NCBI GenBank assembly: GCA_902826775.1
Contig: CADEHE010000016.1
Span: 40,088-104,087, forward strand
Source: an uncultured Pseudomonadota bacterium
GTDB taxonomy: Bacteria; Pseudomonadota; Gammaproteobacteria; Burkholderiales; JALYOK01
Length of the DNA stretch: 64,000 nt
Direction of reading: 5' to 3'
The notes under the pieces are model-generated. The model was not told the origin of the DNA. It was given only the letters and a program-made list of their open reading frames with translations, and searched no databases. Every line of letters starts with the position of its first letter. The stretch's first letter is position 1. This document shows, piece by piece, positions 16,808 to 25,927 of this stretch. A program made the position numbers and the translations under genes.

Positions 16808-18003
16808 CAACGCCTCAGGTTAGGGTCTTCGACAGTCTTGCGCAATTGCCGGAGTCCTGTCGCGCCCTCCTAAGGGACGCTGGTCAAGCCAATTTCTTCT
16901 TTGGCCTGGATTGGTTTGAGAACTTGGCTGCCACCGGCTTGGAAGCGGACGTCAAGCTGCGTATTTACGCACTCGAGCAGGGTGATCGAGCGCTCGCCGC
17001 CTTGGTGCTGCGCTCGCCGCGATCGCGCCAAGGCTCGTTGCTGCGCGATCGTGAATCGAGCGCGCGCGCGCTGTCGAGTTTCACCAGCTTTCAAAGCTGC
17101 GAGTTTGCGCCGGCGCTCGCGGCCGGAGCGGGAGCGCCGCAGGCGTTGCTGGCGACGTTGTTCCACCATATGGTGAGCGAGCGGCCGGCCTGGGATCTCG
17201 TCGAGATCAATTCCCTTCCGATCGAGGGCGAGTTGTACGACGCGCTGTGCGCCGCCATGGCGGAAGCAGGTTTGGTGGTGCGACGCTGCCCGCACTTCGG
17301 CAATTGGTACGAGCGTATCGATGTCTCAACTTACGATGACTATCTGAAGCAGCGCGACGCTTCGGACCGCAAGCAGTTCCAAAATTACTCGCGCAAGCGG
17401 CGCAAGCTCGAAAAGGATCTCGCGTTGCGTTTACGAGTCGTCTCAGGGCAAGCGGACGATATCGAACAGCTGGTCGCCGACTACGAAACAATTCATGCTG
17501 CGAGTTGGAAAGAGGCTGAGGCTTTCGAGCAGTTCATGCCCAATCTGTTGCGCGTCGCCTCGCGCTGCGGCGCGCTGCGCATGGGCATCCTCTACCTCGA
17601 CAACGCGCCGGTGGCCACAGAGGTGGGCTTGCTGTTCGGCAAGCGCGCCACCATGATCAAGACATCCTACGACGCTCGTTTTCGCGAGCACTCCGTCGGC
17701 GCCATCGTGATGATGGAAGTAATTAAGCACTTGATTGAAGTCGATCGCGTCGGCGAAATCGACTTCGGCCGCGACGATCAGTTTTACAAGAAACTCTGGA
17801 TGCCGCTGCGGCGCGAGCGCTGGGGCATCGTGGCCATTAACCCGCGCACCGCGCGCGGTCTGGTCGCGCTGACGCGCATCCTCGGGCGGCAGTCCGTGGA
17901 GGCGATGGCGGTGCCGATCAAGCGCGCATTGCGACCGCTGGTGCAGAAAATTAAAGCGCGCTGGGCGGGCGCGTCGCGCAAACAACAGCAAGCCAGCAGC
18001 TAG
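16804..18003 (+). CDS. GNAT/FemAB-like acetyltransferase (CelD/BioF2-like)
   Basis: This 399-residue cytosolic protein has the split-GNAT architecture of the CelD/BioF2-like group. The C-terminal domain carries DYETIHAASWKEAEAF, GALRMGILYLDNAPVATEVG, KTSYDARFREHSVGAIVMME and IDFGRDDQFYKKLWMP, which are family signatures. Related proteins take part in exopolysaccharide or aminoacyl/acyl transfer; the acceptor cannot be read here. Its start overlaps the glutaminyl cyclase stop. A downstream gap of about 100 bp separates it from ccmA. Confidence 0.83.
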   Translation: MTTPQVRVFDSLAQLPESCRALLRDAGQANFFFGLDWFENLAATGLEADVKLRIYALEQGDRALAALVLRSPRSRQGSLLRDRESSARALSSFTSFQSCEFAPALAAGAGAPQALLATLFHHMVSERPAWDLVEINSLPIEGELYDALCAAMAEAGLVVRRCPHFGNWYERIDVSTYDDYLKQRDASDRKQFQNYSRKRRKLEKDLALRLRVVSGQADDIEQLVADYETIHAASWKEAEAFEQFMPNLLRVASRCGALRMGILYLDNAPVATEVGLLFGKRATMIKTSYDARFREHSVGAIVMMEVIKHLIEVDRVGEIDFGRDDQFYKKLWMPLRRERWGIVAINPRTARGLVALTRILGRQSVEAMAVPIKRALRPLVQKIKARWAGASRKQQQASS

Positions 18004-18104
18004 CAAATCAGCAACGCCGGGCCAGTGCAAGCGTCGCGCGGTGACAGCGAAGCGCAGCCCTTCGAGTAAAATCACTGCTTTTGCGAGCACGCGGCGGCAC
18101 GCCC

Positions 18105-18776
18105 ATGTCGCCCCAATTCGATTTCCCCATGTTTGTTGCTCAAGATCTCGCAGCAGCGCGCGGCGAGCGCACTCTATTCAGCAGCGTGAGTTTTGCGCTT
18201 GCGCCGGGCGAGCTGTTGGAAGTGACCGGCGCTAACGGCAGCGGCAAGACCACTTTACTGCGCGTGCTGTGCGGGTTGATGCAACCGATGGCCGGCGCGG
18301 TGCATTGGCGTGGTGAGGATATTCGAGCTCTGCGCGAGGACTACCATCGGGATCTTGCCTATGTCGGCCACCTGAACGGGGTTAAGGGCGAGCTGACACC
18401 GTTGGAAAACGTCGCATTCGCGCGCGCCATGGCCGCGCAAGGCGACGACGCTGCGAGCGCGCCACTGGCTTTATCAACGCTCGGCTTGACCACGCAGCAG
18501 CAGCGCTTGCCGAGCAAAGTGCTGTCGCAAGGGCAGAAGCGGCGTGTGGCGTTGGCACGCGCGCTATTCGGCCGGGCCAAACTGTGGATTTTCGACGAGC
18601 CGTTTGCCGCGCTCGATGCCGGCGCGATCGCGCTTGTGGCGGAGCGAATAAGCGCACACGTGCGTGGCGGGGGCGTCGCGGTGCTTAGTTCGCATCAGGA
18701 CGTGCCGTTTGACGGCGTGCAGCGCCGTCAGTTGCGCCTTGGTGCGCCCGCCAGTGCAAGCGCCGCACGCCCTTGA
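18105..18776 (+). CDS. ccmA: CcmA, heme export ABC ATPase of cytochrome c maturation
   Basis: This ATPase subunit of the CcmABCD complex releases holo-CcmE during cytochrome c biogenesis. Walker A GANGSGKTT, signature VLSQGQKRRVALARAL and Walker B KLWIFDEPFAALD are intact, and the ending VLSSHQDVPF contains the switch His. Length is 223 residues from ATG 18105; ATG 18129 is an alternative start. It is the first of nine ccm genes in the order A-B-C-D-E-F-G-H-I, mostly overlapping. The stop overlaps the ccmB start. Confidence 0.96.
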   Translation: MSPQFDFPMFVAQDLAAARGERTLFSSVSFALAPGELLEVTGANGSGKTTLLRVLCGLMQPMAGAVHWRGEDIRALREDYHRDLAYVGHLNGVKGELTPLENVAFARAMAAQGDDAASAPLALSTLGLTTQQQRLPSKVLSQGQKRRVALARALFGRAKLWIFDEPFAALDAGAIALVAERISAHVRGGGVAVLSSHQDVPFDGVQRRQLRLGAPASASAARP

Positions 18777-19441
18777 TCTCTGGTTTTTTTCAACTCATCA
18801 AACGCGAGTTGCTGCTCGCCGTGCGCCGACGTGGTGATGTGCTCTCGCTGCTGGTGTTTTTCGTTATTGTCGTCAGCTTGTTTCCTTTCGGAGTCGGCCC
18901 GGAATTAGAGACGTTGCGCGAAATAGCCTCGGGGGTAGTGTGGGTGGCGGCGCTGCTTGCCACCATGCTGTCCTTGTCGCGCTTGTTCGCAAACGATTAC
19001 GCCGACGGCGCGCTCGAGCAGTTGGTATTGTTGCCGATGCCGTTAACGCTTATGGTGCTCGCCAAGATCGTCGCGCACTGGCTATTGACCGGCTTGCCGT
19101 TGGCATTGGTCGCGCCACTGTTGGGATTGCAATACGGCCTTACCGGTGTGCCCTTGCTGGTGATGAGCCTCGCAATCGCCGCGGGCTCGCCGGCGCTTTC
19201 CGCCATCGGTGCAATCGGCGCCGCGCTTACATTGGGATTGCGCGGCGGCGGCGTTTTGCTCTCGCTGCTGGTACTACCCCTGTTCGTGCCGATACTCATT
19301 TTCGGAGCCGGCGCGGTCGATGCCGCCGTGCACGGTGCGGCATTCGGTGCACACCTGCTTTTGTTGAGCGCGTGCTCCATCGCCGCGTTGGTATTGGCGC
19401 CCCTCGCGAGCGCAGCTGCGCTGCGCATCGCGATTGAGTAG
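18773..19441 (+). CDS. ccmB: CcmB, heme export permease
   Basis: This 222-residue integral membrane protein with six predicted helices is the permease partner of CcmA. Family features include LIKRELLLAVRRRGDVLSLL at the start, FPFGVGPE and the RLFANDYADGALEQLVLLP motif. The start codon is TTG at 18773 and overlaps the ccmA stop by 4 bp (TTGA); this unusual start is supported by the alignment of the N-terminus with the family. The gap to ccmC is about 50 bp. Confidence 0.95.
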   Translation: MISGFFQLIKRELLLAVRRRGDVLSLLVFFVIVVSLFPFGVGPELETLREIASGVVWVAALLATMLSLSRLFANDYADGALEQLVLLPMPLTLMVLAKIVAHWLLTGLPLALVAPLLGLQYGLTGVPLLVMSLAIAAGSPALSAIGAIGAALTLGLRGGGVLLSLLVLPLFVPILIFGAGAVDAAVHGAAFGAHLLLLSACSIAALVLAPLASAAALRIAIE

Positions 19442-19493
19442 GAACGAGGCGCGGGGTTCCCCCGTGCCGTTTATATCCCGGTAAAATCGAGCC

Positions 19494-20228
19494 GTGCCAG
19501 TCAATTGGTTTAAATACTCATCGCCCGCCGCCTTTTACCCTTTGGCGGGGAAAATGATCCCATGGTTTGCTGCGCTCGCCGCAGTGTTGATACTCATTGG
19601 TTTATACGTGAGTTTCTTCGTCGCGCCGACCGATGCGACGCAAGGTGAGGTATACCGGATCATCTTTATCCACGTGCCGGCGGCGTGGATGTCGATGCTT
19701 TGCTTTGTCTTGATGGCCGCGTACTCGGCGCTCGGACTAGCTTTGAATGCGCGTCTGTCGTATATGATGGCTGCGGCACTGGCGCCTACCGGTGCGCTGT
19801 TTACGTTTATTTGTTTGTGGACGGGATCGTTCTGGGGGCGGCCCACCTGGGGCACGTGGTGGGAGTGGGATGCGCGCATGACTTCGGAGCTGATCTTGCT
19901 GTTTCTGTACATCGGCTACCTCGCGCTGCGCGGAGCCATCGACGATCCGCGCCGCGCCGATCGCGCCAGCGCGTTGCTCGCCTTGGTCGGCGTGATCAAT
20001 GTGCCGATCATCTATTTTTCAGTGAAATGGTGGAACACGCTGCACCAAGGAGCCTCGGTCAGCATTACCCGGGCGCCGAGCATGGCCGCGACCATGTTGC
20101 TGGGGATGATGATAATGGCGCTGGCGTTTTGGATGTACACCATTGCCGTGGTGCTGGCGCGCGTGCGCTGCGAAATTCTGGAGCGTGACGCCGCCGCGCG
20201 CGAGCGTTTCACTGGAGCGCAAGCATGA
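19494..20228 (+). CDS. ccmC: CcmC, heme handling protein
   Basis: This 244-residue membrane protein of the heme handling family binds heme with two conserved His residues and the WWD-type loop and passes it to CcmE. The loop WGRPTWGTWWEWDARMTSEL is intact, and conserved His residues are in IHVPAAWMS and WWNTLHQGAS. Six membrane helices are predicted. The start is GTG at 19494. It overlaps ccmD by 4 bp. Confidence 0.96.
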   Translation: MPVNWFKYSSPAAFYPLAGKMIPWFAALAAVLILIGLYVSFFVAPTDATQGEVYRIIFIHVPAAWMSMLCFVLMAAYSALGLALNARLSYMMAAALAPTGALFTFICLWTGSFWGRPTWGTWWEWDARMTSELILLFLYIGYLALRGAIDDPRRADRASALLALVGVINVPIIYFSVKWWNTLHQGASVSITRAPSMAATMLLGMMIMALAFWMYTIAVVLARVRCEILERDAAARERFTGAQA

Positions 20229-20422
20229 GCTGGGGCAGCGCGGCGGAATTCTTTGCCATGGGCGGGCGCGGCTGGTACGTATGGAGCTCGTTTGGCGTCA
20301 CAGCCTTGATTCTGGTGGGTGAGATGCTCGCGTTGCGCGCGCGCCGGCGAGCGTTGATCCGAACTCTGCGCGAAGGCGCCAGTCAGAGCGCTATTGAGAG
20401 GATTGAGTCGAATGAAAGCTAG
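20225..20422 (+). CDS. ccmD: CcmD, small heme exporter subunit
   Basis: This 65-residue single-helix membrane protein stabilises the CcmABC-CcmE complex. The N-terminal EFFAMGGRGWYVWSSFG with the following helix and the basic C-terminal stretch RARRRALIRTL are typical of CcmD. ATG 20225 overlaps the ccmC stop by 4 bp, and the stop overlaps the ccmE start by 11 bp. Confidence 0.93.
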   Translation: MSWGSAAEFFAMGGRGWYVWSSFGVTALILVGEMLALRARRRALIRTLREGASQSAIERIESNES

Positions 20423-20873
20423 ACATCGTCGCGCCGTATTCATTGCCGTGGGCCTCGGTGCGCTGGCCGTTGCGGTCGCGCTGGTCCTGAAAGCGTTTAA
20501 CAGCAATATCGTATTCTTCTATACGCCGACGCAGGTGGCAGCGAAGGAAGCGCCGGTCGACCGCGCGTTCCGCATTGGCGGCTTAGTTCAGGTAAACTCC
20601 ATCCAGCGTCAGTCTGACGGGGTTACTGTGTCTTTTGTTGTGACAGACACTGCAAAGAGTATCCCGGTTTCCTATCGGGGCATCCTGCCTGATCTGTTCA
20701 AGGAAGGCAAAGGCGTGGTTGCCCAAGGCAAACTCCATGCGGATGGCACTTTCACCGCGAGCGAAGTGCTGGCTAAGCACGACGAGAACTATATGCCTCC
20801 TGAGGCGGCGGAAGCTTTGCAGAAAGCCGGTCACAAGCCGCAAGCGGCAGCAACGCTAAAGTCCAATCCCTGA
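20412..20873 (+). CDS. ccmE: CcmE, cytochrome c-type heme chaperone
   Basis: This 153-residue periplasmic heme chaperone is anchored by one N-terminal helix. The covalent heme-binding histidine is His123 in VLAKHDENYMPPE, with the axial Tyr127 four residues later, so it is the classical His-type CcmE. The OB-fold strands FRIGGLVQVNSIQR and VSYRGILPDLFKEG are clear. I take ATG 20412, as MKARHRRAVF is the family N-terminus; it overlaps ccmD. Confidence 0.96.
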   Translation: MKARHRRAVFIAVGLGALAVAVALVLKAFNSNIVFFYTPTQVAAKEAPVDRAFRIGGLVQVNSIQRQSDGVTVSFVVTDTAKSIPVSYRGILPDLFKEGKGVVAQGKLHADGTFTASEVLAKHDENYMPPEAAEALQKAGHKPQAAATLKSNP

Positions 20874-20893
20874 GATAGCTTGAGACAGATTTC

Positions 20894-22867
20894 ATGATTC
20901 CGGAACTTGGCCACTTCGCGCTCATCATTGCGCTCGCCATCGCGCTCGCCCAGGCGATTCTCCCCCTAGTCGGCGCCTACCGGCGCAACGCGGCACTACT
21001 CGCTTTCGCACGTCCGGCCGCGCAGGGCACTTTTGTCTTCGTCGCCATTGCGTTCGGATGCTTGGCTTACTCGTTTATCGTTAGCGACTTTTCGGTGTTG
21101 AATGTCGCGCAGAACTCGAACTCGAAATTGCCTGCGTACTATCGCTTCGCCGCGACTTGGGGCAGTCATGAGGGTTCGCTATTGCTGTGGGTATTGATGT
21201 TGAGTATTTGGACCCTCGCGGTCACGGTGTTCAGCCGCCAATTGCCCGAAACAATGCTGGCGCGGGTGATCGGCGTGTTGGGCTTGGTGAGTTTTGGCTT
21301 TCTGCTGTTTCTGCTGACGACGTCGAATCCATTCTTGCGCCTGATACCGGTAGCCGCGGAAGGACGCGACCTGAATCCGCTGTTGCAAGATTTCGGCATG
21401 GTCATTCACCCTCCAATGTTGTACATGGGCTACGTCGGCTTCTCGGTGGCGTTCGCCTTCGCGTTGAGCGCGCTCATCGGCGGCAAGCTCGACGCGGCGT
21501 GGGCGCGTTGGTCGCGTCCTTGGACGACCGCCGCTTGGTGTTTTCTCACTTGCGGTATCGCATTAGGGAGTTGGTGGGCCTATAAAGAGCTGGGCTGGGG
21601 CGGCTGGTGGTTTTGGGACCCCGTTGAGAATGCCTCGTTCATGCCTTGGCTGGTCGGCACCGCGCTGATGCACTCGCTGGCGGTTACCGAGAAGCGTGGC
21701 AGCTTCAAAGCCTGGACCGTGCTGTTGGCCATTACCGCTTTTTCGCTCAGTTTGTTGGGAACGTTTCTCGTGCGTTCCGGCGTGTTGACCTCAGTGCACG
21801 CATTTGCCACTGATCCGGCGCGTGGCGTTTTTATACTAGCGTTCCTCTGCGTGGTGATCGGGGGCTCGCTCACGCTTTTTGCCTGGCGGGCTGCAAAAGT
21901 GGGTTTGGGCGAGTCTTTCGATGTGATCTCGCGCGAAGCGGCGCTGCTGATCAACAACGTGCTGTTGGTGGTTGCTGCGGGCGCGGTGATGTTGGGCACG
22001 CTGTACCCATTGTTTTTGGACGCCCTCGGCGGCGGTAAGATTTCTGTCGGGCCACCGTACTTCGATCTGGTGTTTCCCATCATCATGGCGCCGTTGCTGT
22101 TCTTGATTGCTGTCGGCCCGCTCGCTAAGTGGAAGAAAGACGAGGTGCCAGGCATCGCGCGCCGTGCGCGCTGGGCGCTTGGTGTCGCGGTCGTTACAGC
22201 GATTGCAGTGCCGCTTGCGATGGGCCGCTGGAAGCCGCTAGTGGCTATCGGTGTGTTGCTCGGCGCTTGGATTGCTGCGGCAGGATTCATTAACTTGCGT
22301 GACCGTTTGCGCGCACTGCCTGACGCCATGCGCGGCAAGATGCGCCATTTGCCGCGCGCTTACTACGGTATGTTGTTGGCCCATTTTGGTCTGGCGGTAT
22401 TTGTCGTTGGCGTCACCTTGGTAAAGGGCTACGAAAGCGAGCGGGATTTGCGCATGCGTCCGGGGGAGTTCACACCGGTGGCGCGCGGGGAGTTGCGTTT
22501 CAAGGGCGTAAGTCAAGTTGACGGGCCGAACTACAATGCGATGCGCGGCGAGTTGGAGTTGGCGCGCGACGGGAAGGTGATCGACGTATTGCATCCGGAA
22601 AAGCGCCGCTACCTCGCTTCCGGGCAAGTGATGACCGAGGCGGCGATCAAAACCGGCTTTACCGGCGATTTGTACGTCTCTCTTGGCGATGACGTCGGCT
22701 CCGGTGCATGGACGGTACGCGTTTATCACAAACCTTTCATCACCTGGATCTGGGGCGGCTGCGCACTGATGGCCTTGGGCGGTATCGTCGCCTTAAGCGA
22801 TCGGCGTTACCGGTTGGCACAGCGCGCCGCGGTTGCTCCGGCTGGGGCGCGGACGCAAGGAGGCTAG
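20894..22867 (+). CDS. ccmF: CcmF, heme lyase subunit
   Basis: This 657-residue polytopic protein is the core of the cytochrome c heme lyase, joining heme from CcmE to the apocytochrome. The WWD motif GGWWFWDPVENASFMPWL is intact, as are the region WGSHEGSLLLWV and the C-terminal periplasmic domain. About 15 membrane helices are predicted and length is normal. It begins 20 bp after ccmE and ends 1 bp before the ccmG start. Confidence 0.97.
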   Translation: MIPELGHFALIIALAIALAQAILPLVGAYRRNAALLAFARPAAQGTFVFVAIAFGCLAYSFIVSDFSVLNVAQNSNSKLPAYYRFAATWGSHEGSLLLWVLMLSIWTLAVTVFSRQLPETMLARVIGVLGLVSFGFLLFLLTTSNPFLRLIPVAAEGRDLNPLLQDFGMVIHPPMLYMGYVGFSVAFAFALSALIGGKLDAAWARWSRPWTTAAWCFLTCGIALGSWWAYKELGWGGWWFWDPVENASFMPWLVGTALMHSLAVTEKRGSFKAWTVLLAITAFSLSLLGTFLVRSGVLTSVHAFATDPARGVFILAFLCVVIGGSLTLFAWRAAKVGLGESFDVISREAALLINNVLLVVAAGAVMLGTLYPLFLDALGGGKISVGPPYFDLVFPIIMAPLLFLIAVGPLAKWKKDEVPGIARRARWALGVAVVTAIAVPLAMGRWKPLVAIGVLLGAWIAAAGFINLRDRLRALPDAMRGKMRHLPRAYYGMLLAHFGLAVFVVGVTLVKGYESERDLRMRPGEFTPVARGELRFKGVSQVDGPNYNAMRGELELARDGKVIDVLHPEKRRYLASGQVMTEAAIKTGFTGDLYVSLGDDVGSGAWTVRVYHKPFITWIWGGCALMALGGIVALSDRRYRLAQRAAVAPAGARTQGG

Positions 22868-22868
22868 T

Positions 22869-23393
22869 GTGGCGCGCTATCTGGCTCCGCTCGGAATTTT
22901 CGCAATTCTGGTGGCGTTTTTTCTCGTCGGTTTGCAGCGCGATCCGCGTGCAGTACCCTCGCCGCTTATCGACAAACCGGCACCGACGTTTCGCTTGCCG
23001 CAATTGCACGCGACCGACCAGCAACTGAGCGAGCAAGATTTGCGCGGCAAGGTGTGGCTGCTCAACGTCTGGGCTTCTTGGTGCGTGACCTGTTTGCAAG
23101 AGCATCCGCTGTTTGTCGACTTTTCGCGCGAAAAGATGGTGCCAATTATTGGGCTCAACTACAAAGATCAGCGCGATGCCGCGCTCGATTGGCTGCTGAA
23201 ACGCGGCAATCCCTACGATATCTCGATCGTGGATGCCGACGGGCGCGTCGGCATCGACTACGGCGTTTATGGTGTGCCGGAGACGTTTGTCATCGACAAG
23301 CAAGGCGTCGTTCGCTACAAGCACATCGGCGCTGTCACGCCGGAGGCGCTGCGCGATACCATTATTCCCCTGATCAAGAAGCTGCAAAGCTGA
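22869..23393 (+). CDS. ccmG: CcmG/DsbE, thiol-disulfide reductase
   Basis: This 174-residue membrane-anchored periplasmic thioredoxin-like protein keeps apocytochrome CxxCH cysteines reduced. The active site is WASWCVTCLQEH (Cys72, Cys75) and the cis-Pro loop is YGVYGVPETFVID. The intervening dipeptide is VT, whereas VP or PT are more common in CcmG; function should be kept. Start GTG 22869 lies just after the ccmF stop with AAGGAGG upstream. The stop overlaps the ccmH ATG. Confidence 0.95.
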   Translation: MARYLAPLGIFAILVAFFLVGLQRDPRAVPSPLIDKPAPTFRLPQLHATDQQLSEQDLRGKVWLLNVWASWCVTCLQEHPLFVDFSREKMVPIIGLNYKDQRDAALDWLLKRGNPYDISIVDADGRVGIDYGVYGVPETFVIDKQGVVRYKHIGAVTPEALRDTIIPLIKKLQS

Positions 23394-23878
23394 TGCGTGC
23401 GTGGTTGAGCATCATCCTGTTATGCGGCAGCTTCGCACTGGCGCAGCAGCCCGCTCAGTCCAATCAACAGGCGCAACCGGCCGCCGCCGATGCGGCGGTG
23501 GAAGCGCGTCTGTTGCACTTGACCGAAGAGTTGCGCTGCTTGGTGTGCCAGAACGAAACCTTGGCCGCTTCGCATGCTGATCTGGCGATTGATTTGAAGA
23601 ATCAGATTCGCGAGCAAATTAAGGCAGGCAAGAGCGATCGCCAGATCATCGACTACCTCGTAGCGCGCTATGGGGATTTTGTCTTGTATCGTCCGCCGCT
23701 GAAGGCAAGTACGGTCGCGCTCTGGGTTGGGCCGTTCGTGCTGCTACTGGCCGGCTTGTTCCTAATGGTGCGCCAACTCAAAACGCGCCAACGCGGCGCG
23801 CACAACGACGTTGCTCCCAGCGACGGCGACTTGCTGCGTGCGCAGCAACTGCTGTCTGGTAGCGATCCCCGCTCATGA
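23393..23878 (+). CDS. ccmH: CcmH, cytochrome c maturation thiol protein
   Basis: This 161-residue exported protein (CcmH/CycL type) has a cleavable signal and a C-terminal membrane anchor (ALWVGPFVLLLAGLFLMV). The redox motif LRCLVCQN has Cys49 and Cys52, and the following IREQIKAGKSDRQIIDYLV and RYGDFVLYRPP are diagnostic. It works with CcmG and CcmF in heme ligation. The ATG at 23393 overlaps the ccmG stop by 1 base; the stop overlaps ccmI. This is the short CcmH, with the TPR part as a separate CcmI. Confidence 0.95.
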   Translation: MRAWLSIILLCGSFALAQQPAQSNQQAQPAAADAAVEARLLHLTEELRCLVCQNETLAASHADLAIDLKNQIREQIKAGKSDRQIIDYLVARYGDFVLYRPPLKASTVALWVGPFVLLLAGLFLMVRQLKTRQRGAHNDVAPSDGDLLRAQQLLSGSDPRS

Positions 23879-25107
23879 CCAGTTTTGCCGTGGCAGCGGG
23901 CTTCATGCTGGTGGCTGCGCTTGCCTGGCTGTTGCGGCCGTTGTTGCGTCGCCCCGAGCGGGAGACATCCGGCGGCGACGATACGCAAGCCTCTAACGTC
24001 GCGGTGTATCGCGGCCAACTTGCCGAACTGGAAGCGGAATTCAACAACGGCGCACTTGACCGAACGCGTTATGAAGAAGGTAAGCGTGCTTTAATGCAGC
24101 GGCTCGCAGCCGATGTTCAAGAGGATGTGGACGACATCGGCGAAACGGGCAATGCATCACGATCCCCGCGGCTCCTCGCGATCGTGCTGGGGATCGGTTT
24201 GCCGCTGATTGCGGTCGGCTTTTACTGGCGACTGGGCAACACGCAAGCGCTTGGCTTAGGCGCCAAAGACGCTGCGCTGCAACGCGAAGCCGCGCAGATG
24301 ACGCCGGAGCGCATCGACGCAATGGTGCACAAGCTTGAGGATTATCTGCAGCGCCATCCGGATGATGGCAAAGGCTGGAGCGTGCTTGCGCGCGCGTATC
24401 GGGGCTTAGGGAAGACCGCTGAGGCGCAGAGCGCCTTTGAACGCGCCGTTGCGCTGGCGCCGAAGGATGCCGAACTGTTGCGCGATTTTGCTGAGTTTCT
24501 TGGCGTACTTGCGCAAGGCGATTTGCGCGGCCGCCCGACCGAACTGATCGAGCAGGCGCTAAAGCTTGATCCCGAAAATCCCGATACGCTTGCGCTCGCT
24601 GGAAGCGCGGCCGCCCATCGCGGTGATCGCGCCGCCGCGATCAAGCATTGGGAAAAACTGTTGACGCTGCTGCCGCCCGAAGCCGAGGTGCACGCGGCAG
24701 TGCAGCAAGCCGTGAGCGAATTGCGCAAGCAGGCCGTGCCGCAGCCAGCGGCAAGCAAAACGGCAGCGAGCATTGCCGTGCGCGTTTCGCTTGCCCCTGG
24801 CGTAGCGGGCAAAGTGGGGGAGAAGGACACATTGTTTGTGTTCGCGCGCGCCGCGCAAGGACCGAAGATGCCGCTCGCGGTGCTCAAGGCCAAACCGTCC
24901 GAGCTGCCGCATTTGTATGTCTTGAGCGACGCCGACGCCATGGCGCCAGAGATGATGCTTTCCAAGTTCGAGCAGATTGTCGTCGGTGCGCGCGTGTCGA
25001 AGTCCGGCTCACCAGTCGCGCAAAGCGGCGACTTGGAGGGTGCTAGCGCAGTCGTTAAGCTTGGTGCTAAGCAAGTAGAAATTGTGATTGACCGGATCGT
25101 GCCTTAG
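23875..25107 (+). CDS. ccmI: CcmI, TPR apocytochrome chaperone
   Basis: This 410-residue CcmI/CycH-type protein has two N-terminal membrane helices, a cytosolic loop with ELEAEFNNGALDRTRYEEGK and a periplasmic TPR region (GWSVLARAYRGLGKTAEAQS, LDPENPDTLALAGSAAAHRG) that binds the C-terminus of apocytochromes. The last ~130 residues form a beta domain (ALWVF-like KDTLFVFARAAQGPKMPLAV) seen in long CcmI proteins. It overlaps ccmH by 4 bp and closes the operon. Confidence 0.94.
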   Translation: MTSFAVAAGFMLVAALAWLLRPLLRRPERETSGGDDTQASNVAVYRGQLAELEAEFNNGALDRTRYEEGKRALMQRLAADVQEDVDDIGETGNASRSPRLLAIVLGIGLPLIAVGFYWRLGNTQALGLGAKDAALQREAAQMTPERIDAMVHKLEDYLQRHPDDGKGWSVLARAYRGLGKTAEAQSAFERAVALAPKDAELLRDFAEFLGVLAQGDLRGRPTELIEQALKLDPENPDTLALAGSAAAHRGDRAAAIKHWEKLLTLLPPEAEVHAAVQQAVSELRKQAVPQPAASKTAASIAVRVSLAPGVAGKVGEKDTLFVFARAAQGPKMPLAVLKAKPSELPHLYVLSDADAMAPEMMLSKFEQIVVGARVSKSGSPVAQSGDLEGASAVVKLGAKQVEIVIDRIVP

Positions 25108-25150
25108 CCAACTAAGCGCGACGGATAAGATTGACTGGGGAGGGGTAGTA

Positions 25151-25894
25151 ATGAGCAAGTGGTTGGAAGGCGAGGTGGTTGGGCAGAAGCAATGGACGCA
25201 GCGCCTGTTCTCGGTCTTGATCGACGCACCCGTCGAAGCGTGGAAGGCGGGACAGTTCGGCCGCATCGGTTTGCACATCGACGGTGCGGACGTCATGCGG
25301 CCCTATTCTTTTGTGAATGCACCGCAAGAACGGCCGCTCGAGTTCTACTACATCACCGTGGAGGGCGGACCTCTGACCGCACGTTTGCCTCACATGAAGG
25401 TGGGCGAAAAAATTCTGGTGGCGCCGAAAGCGTCGGGGTTTTTGGTGCTCGCCGAAGTGCCGGCTGCGGAGAATCTCTGGCTCTTATCTACCGGCACGGC
25501 GCTCGGGCCGTTTCTCGCTATTTGCAAGACGGAAGAAGCGTGGGGCCGGTTTAAGAACATCGTGCTGGTGCACGCGGTGCGTCATGCCGAGGAGTTGAGC
25601 TATCAGGATCAAGTCAAGGCGATCGCCGCGCAGCGCGGGAACGCGTTTGCATTTGTGCCGTTCGTCAGCCGCGAAGATACCGGCTATGCCATCAAGGGGC
25701 GCGTGCCAGCGGCAATCGAGCAGGGGATGTTGCAGTCGCGGACGGGTGTGGAACTCTCACCCGAAAAATCGCAAGTGATGATCTGCGGCAATCCGGAGAT
25801 GGTGAAGGACACTCAAGCGACTCTGGAGGCGCGCGGATTTCGCCGGCACAAGCGCCGCGAACCGGGGCACATCCACGTCGAAACTTATTGGTAA
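25151..25894 (+). CDS. fpr: Ferredoxin--NADP reductase
   Basis: This 247-residue bacterial-type FNR transfers electrons between NADPH and ferredoxin or flavodoxin. The FAD-binding motif MRPYSFVNAP, the pyrophosphate-binding LLSTGTALGPF, the NADP-binding region VHAVRHAEELSYQDQ and the C-terminal HIHVETYW-type ending (HIHVETYW) are present. GGGGAGGGG stands upstream of ATG 25151. It lies 43 bp after ccmI in the same direction and may be partly co-transcribed. Confidence 0.94.
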   Translation: MSKWLEGEVVGQKQWTQRLFSVLIDAPVEAWKAGQFGRIGLHIDGADVMRPYSFVNAPQERPLEFYYITVEGGPLTARLPHMKVGEKILVAPKASGFLVLAEVPAAENLWLLSTGTALGPFLAICKTEEAWGRFKNIVLVHAVRHAEELSYQDQVKAIAAQRGNAFAFVPFVSREDTGYAIKGRVPAAIEQGMLQSRTGVELSPEKSQVMICGNPEMVKDTQATLEARGFRRHKRREPGHIHVETYW

Positions 25895-25927
25895 GGCAAT
25901 CGCCCCCGCCTCATCGGTAGCGAGAAT

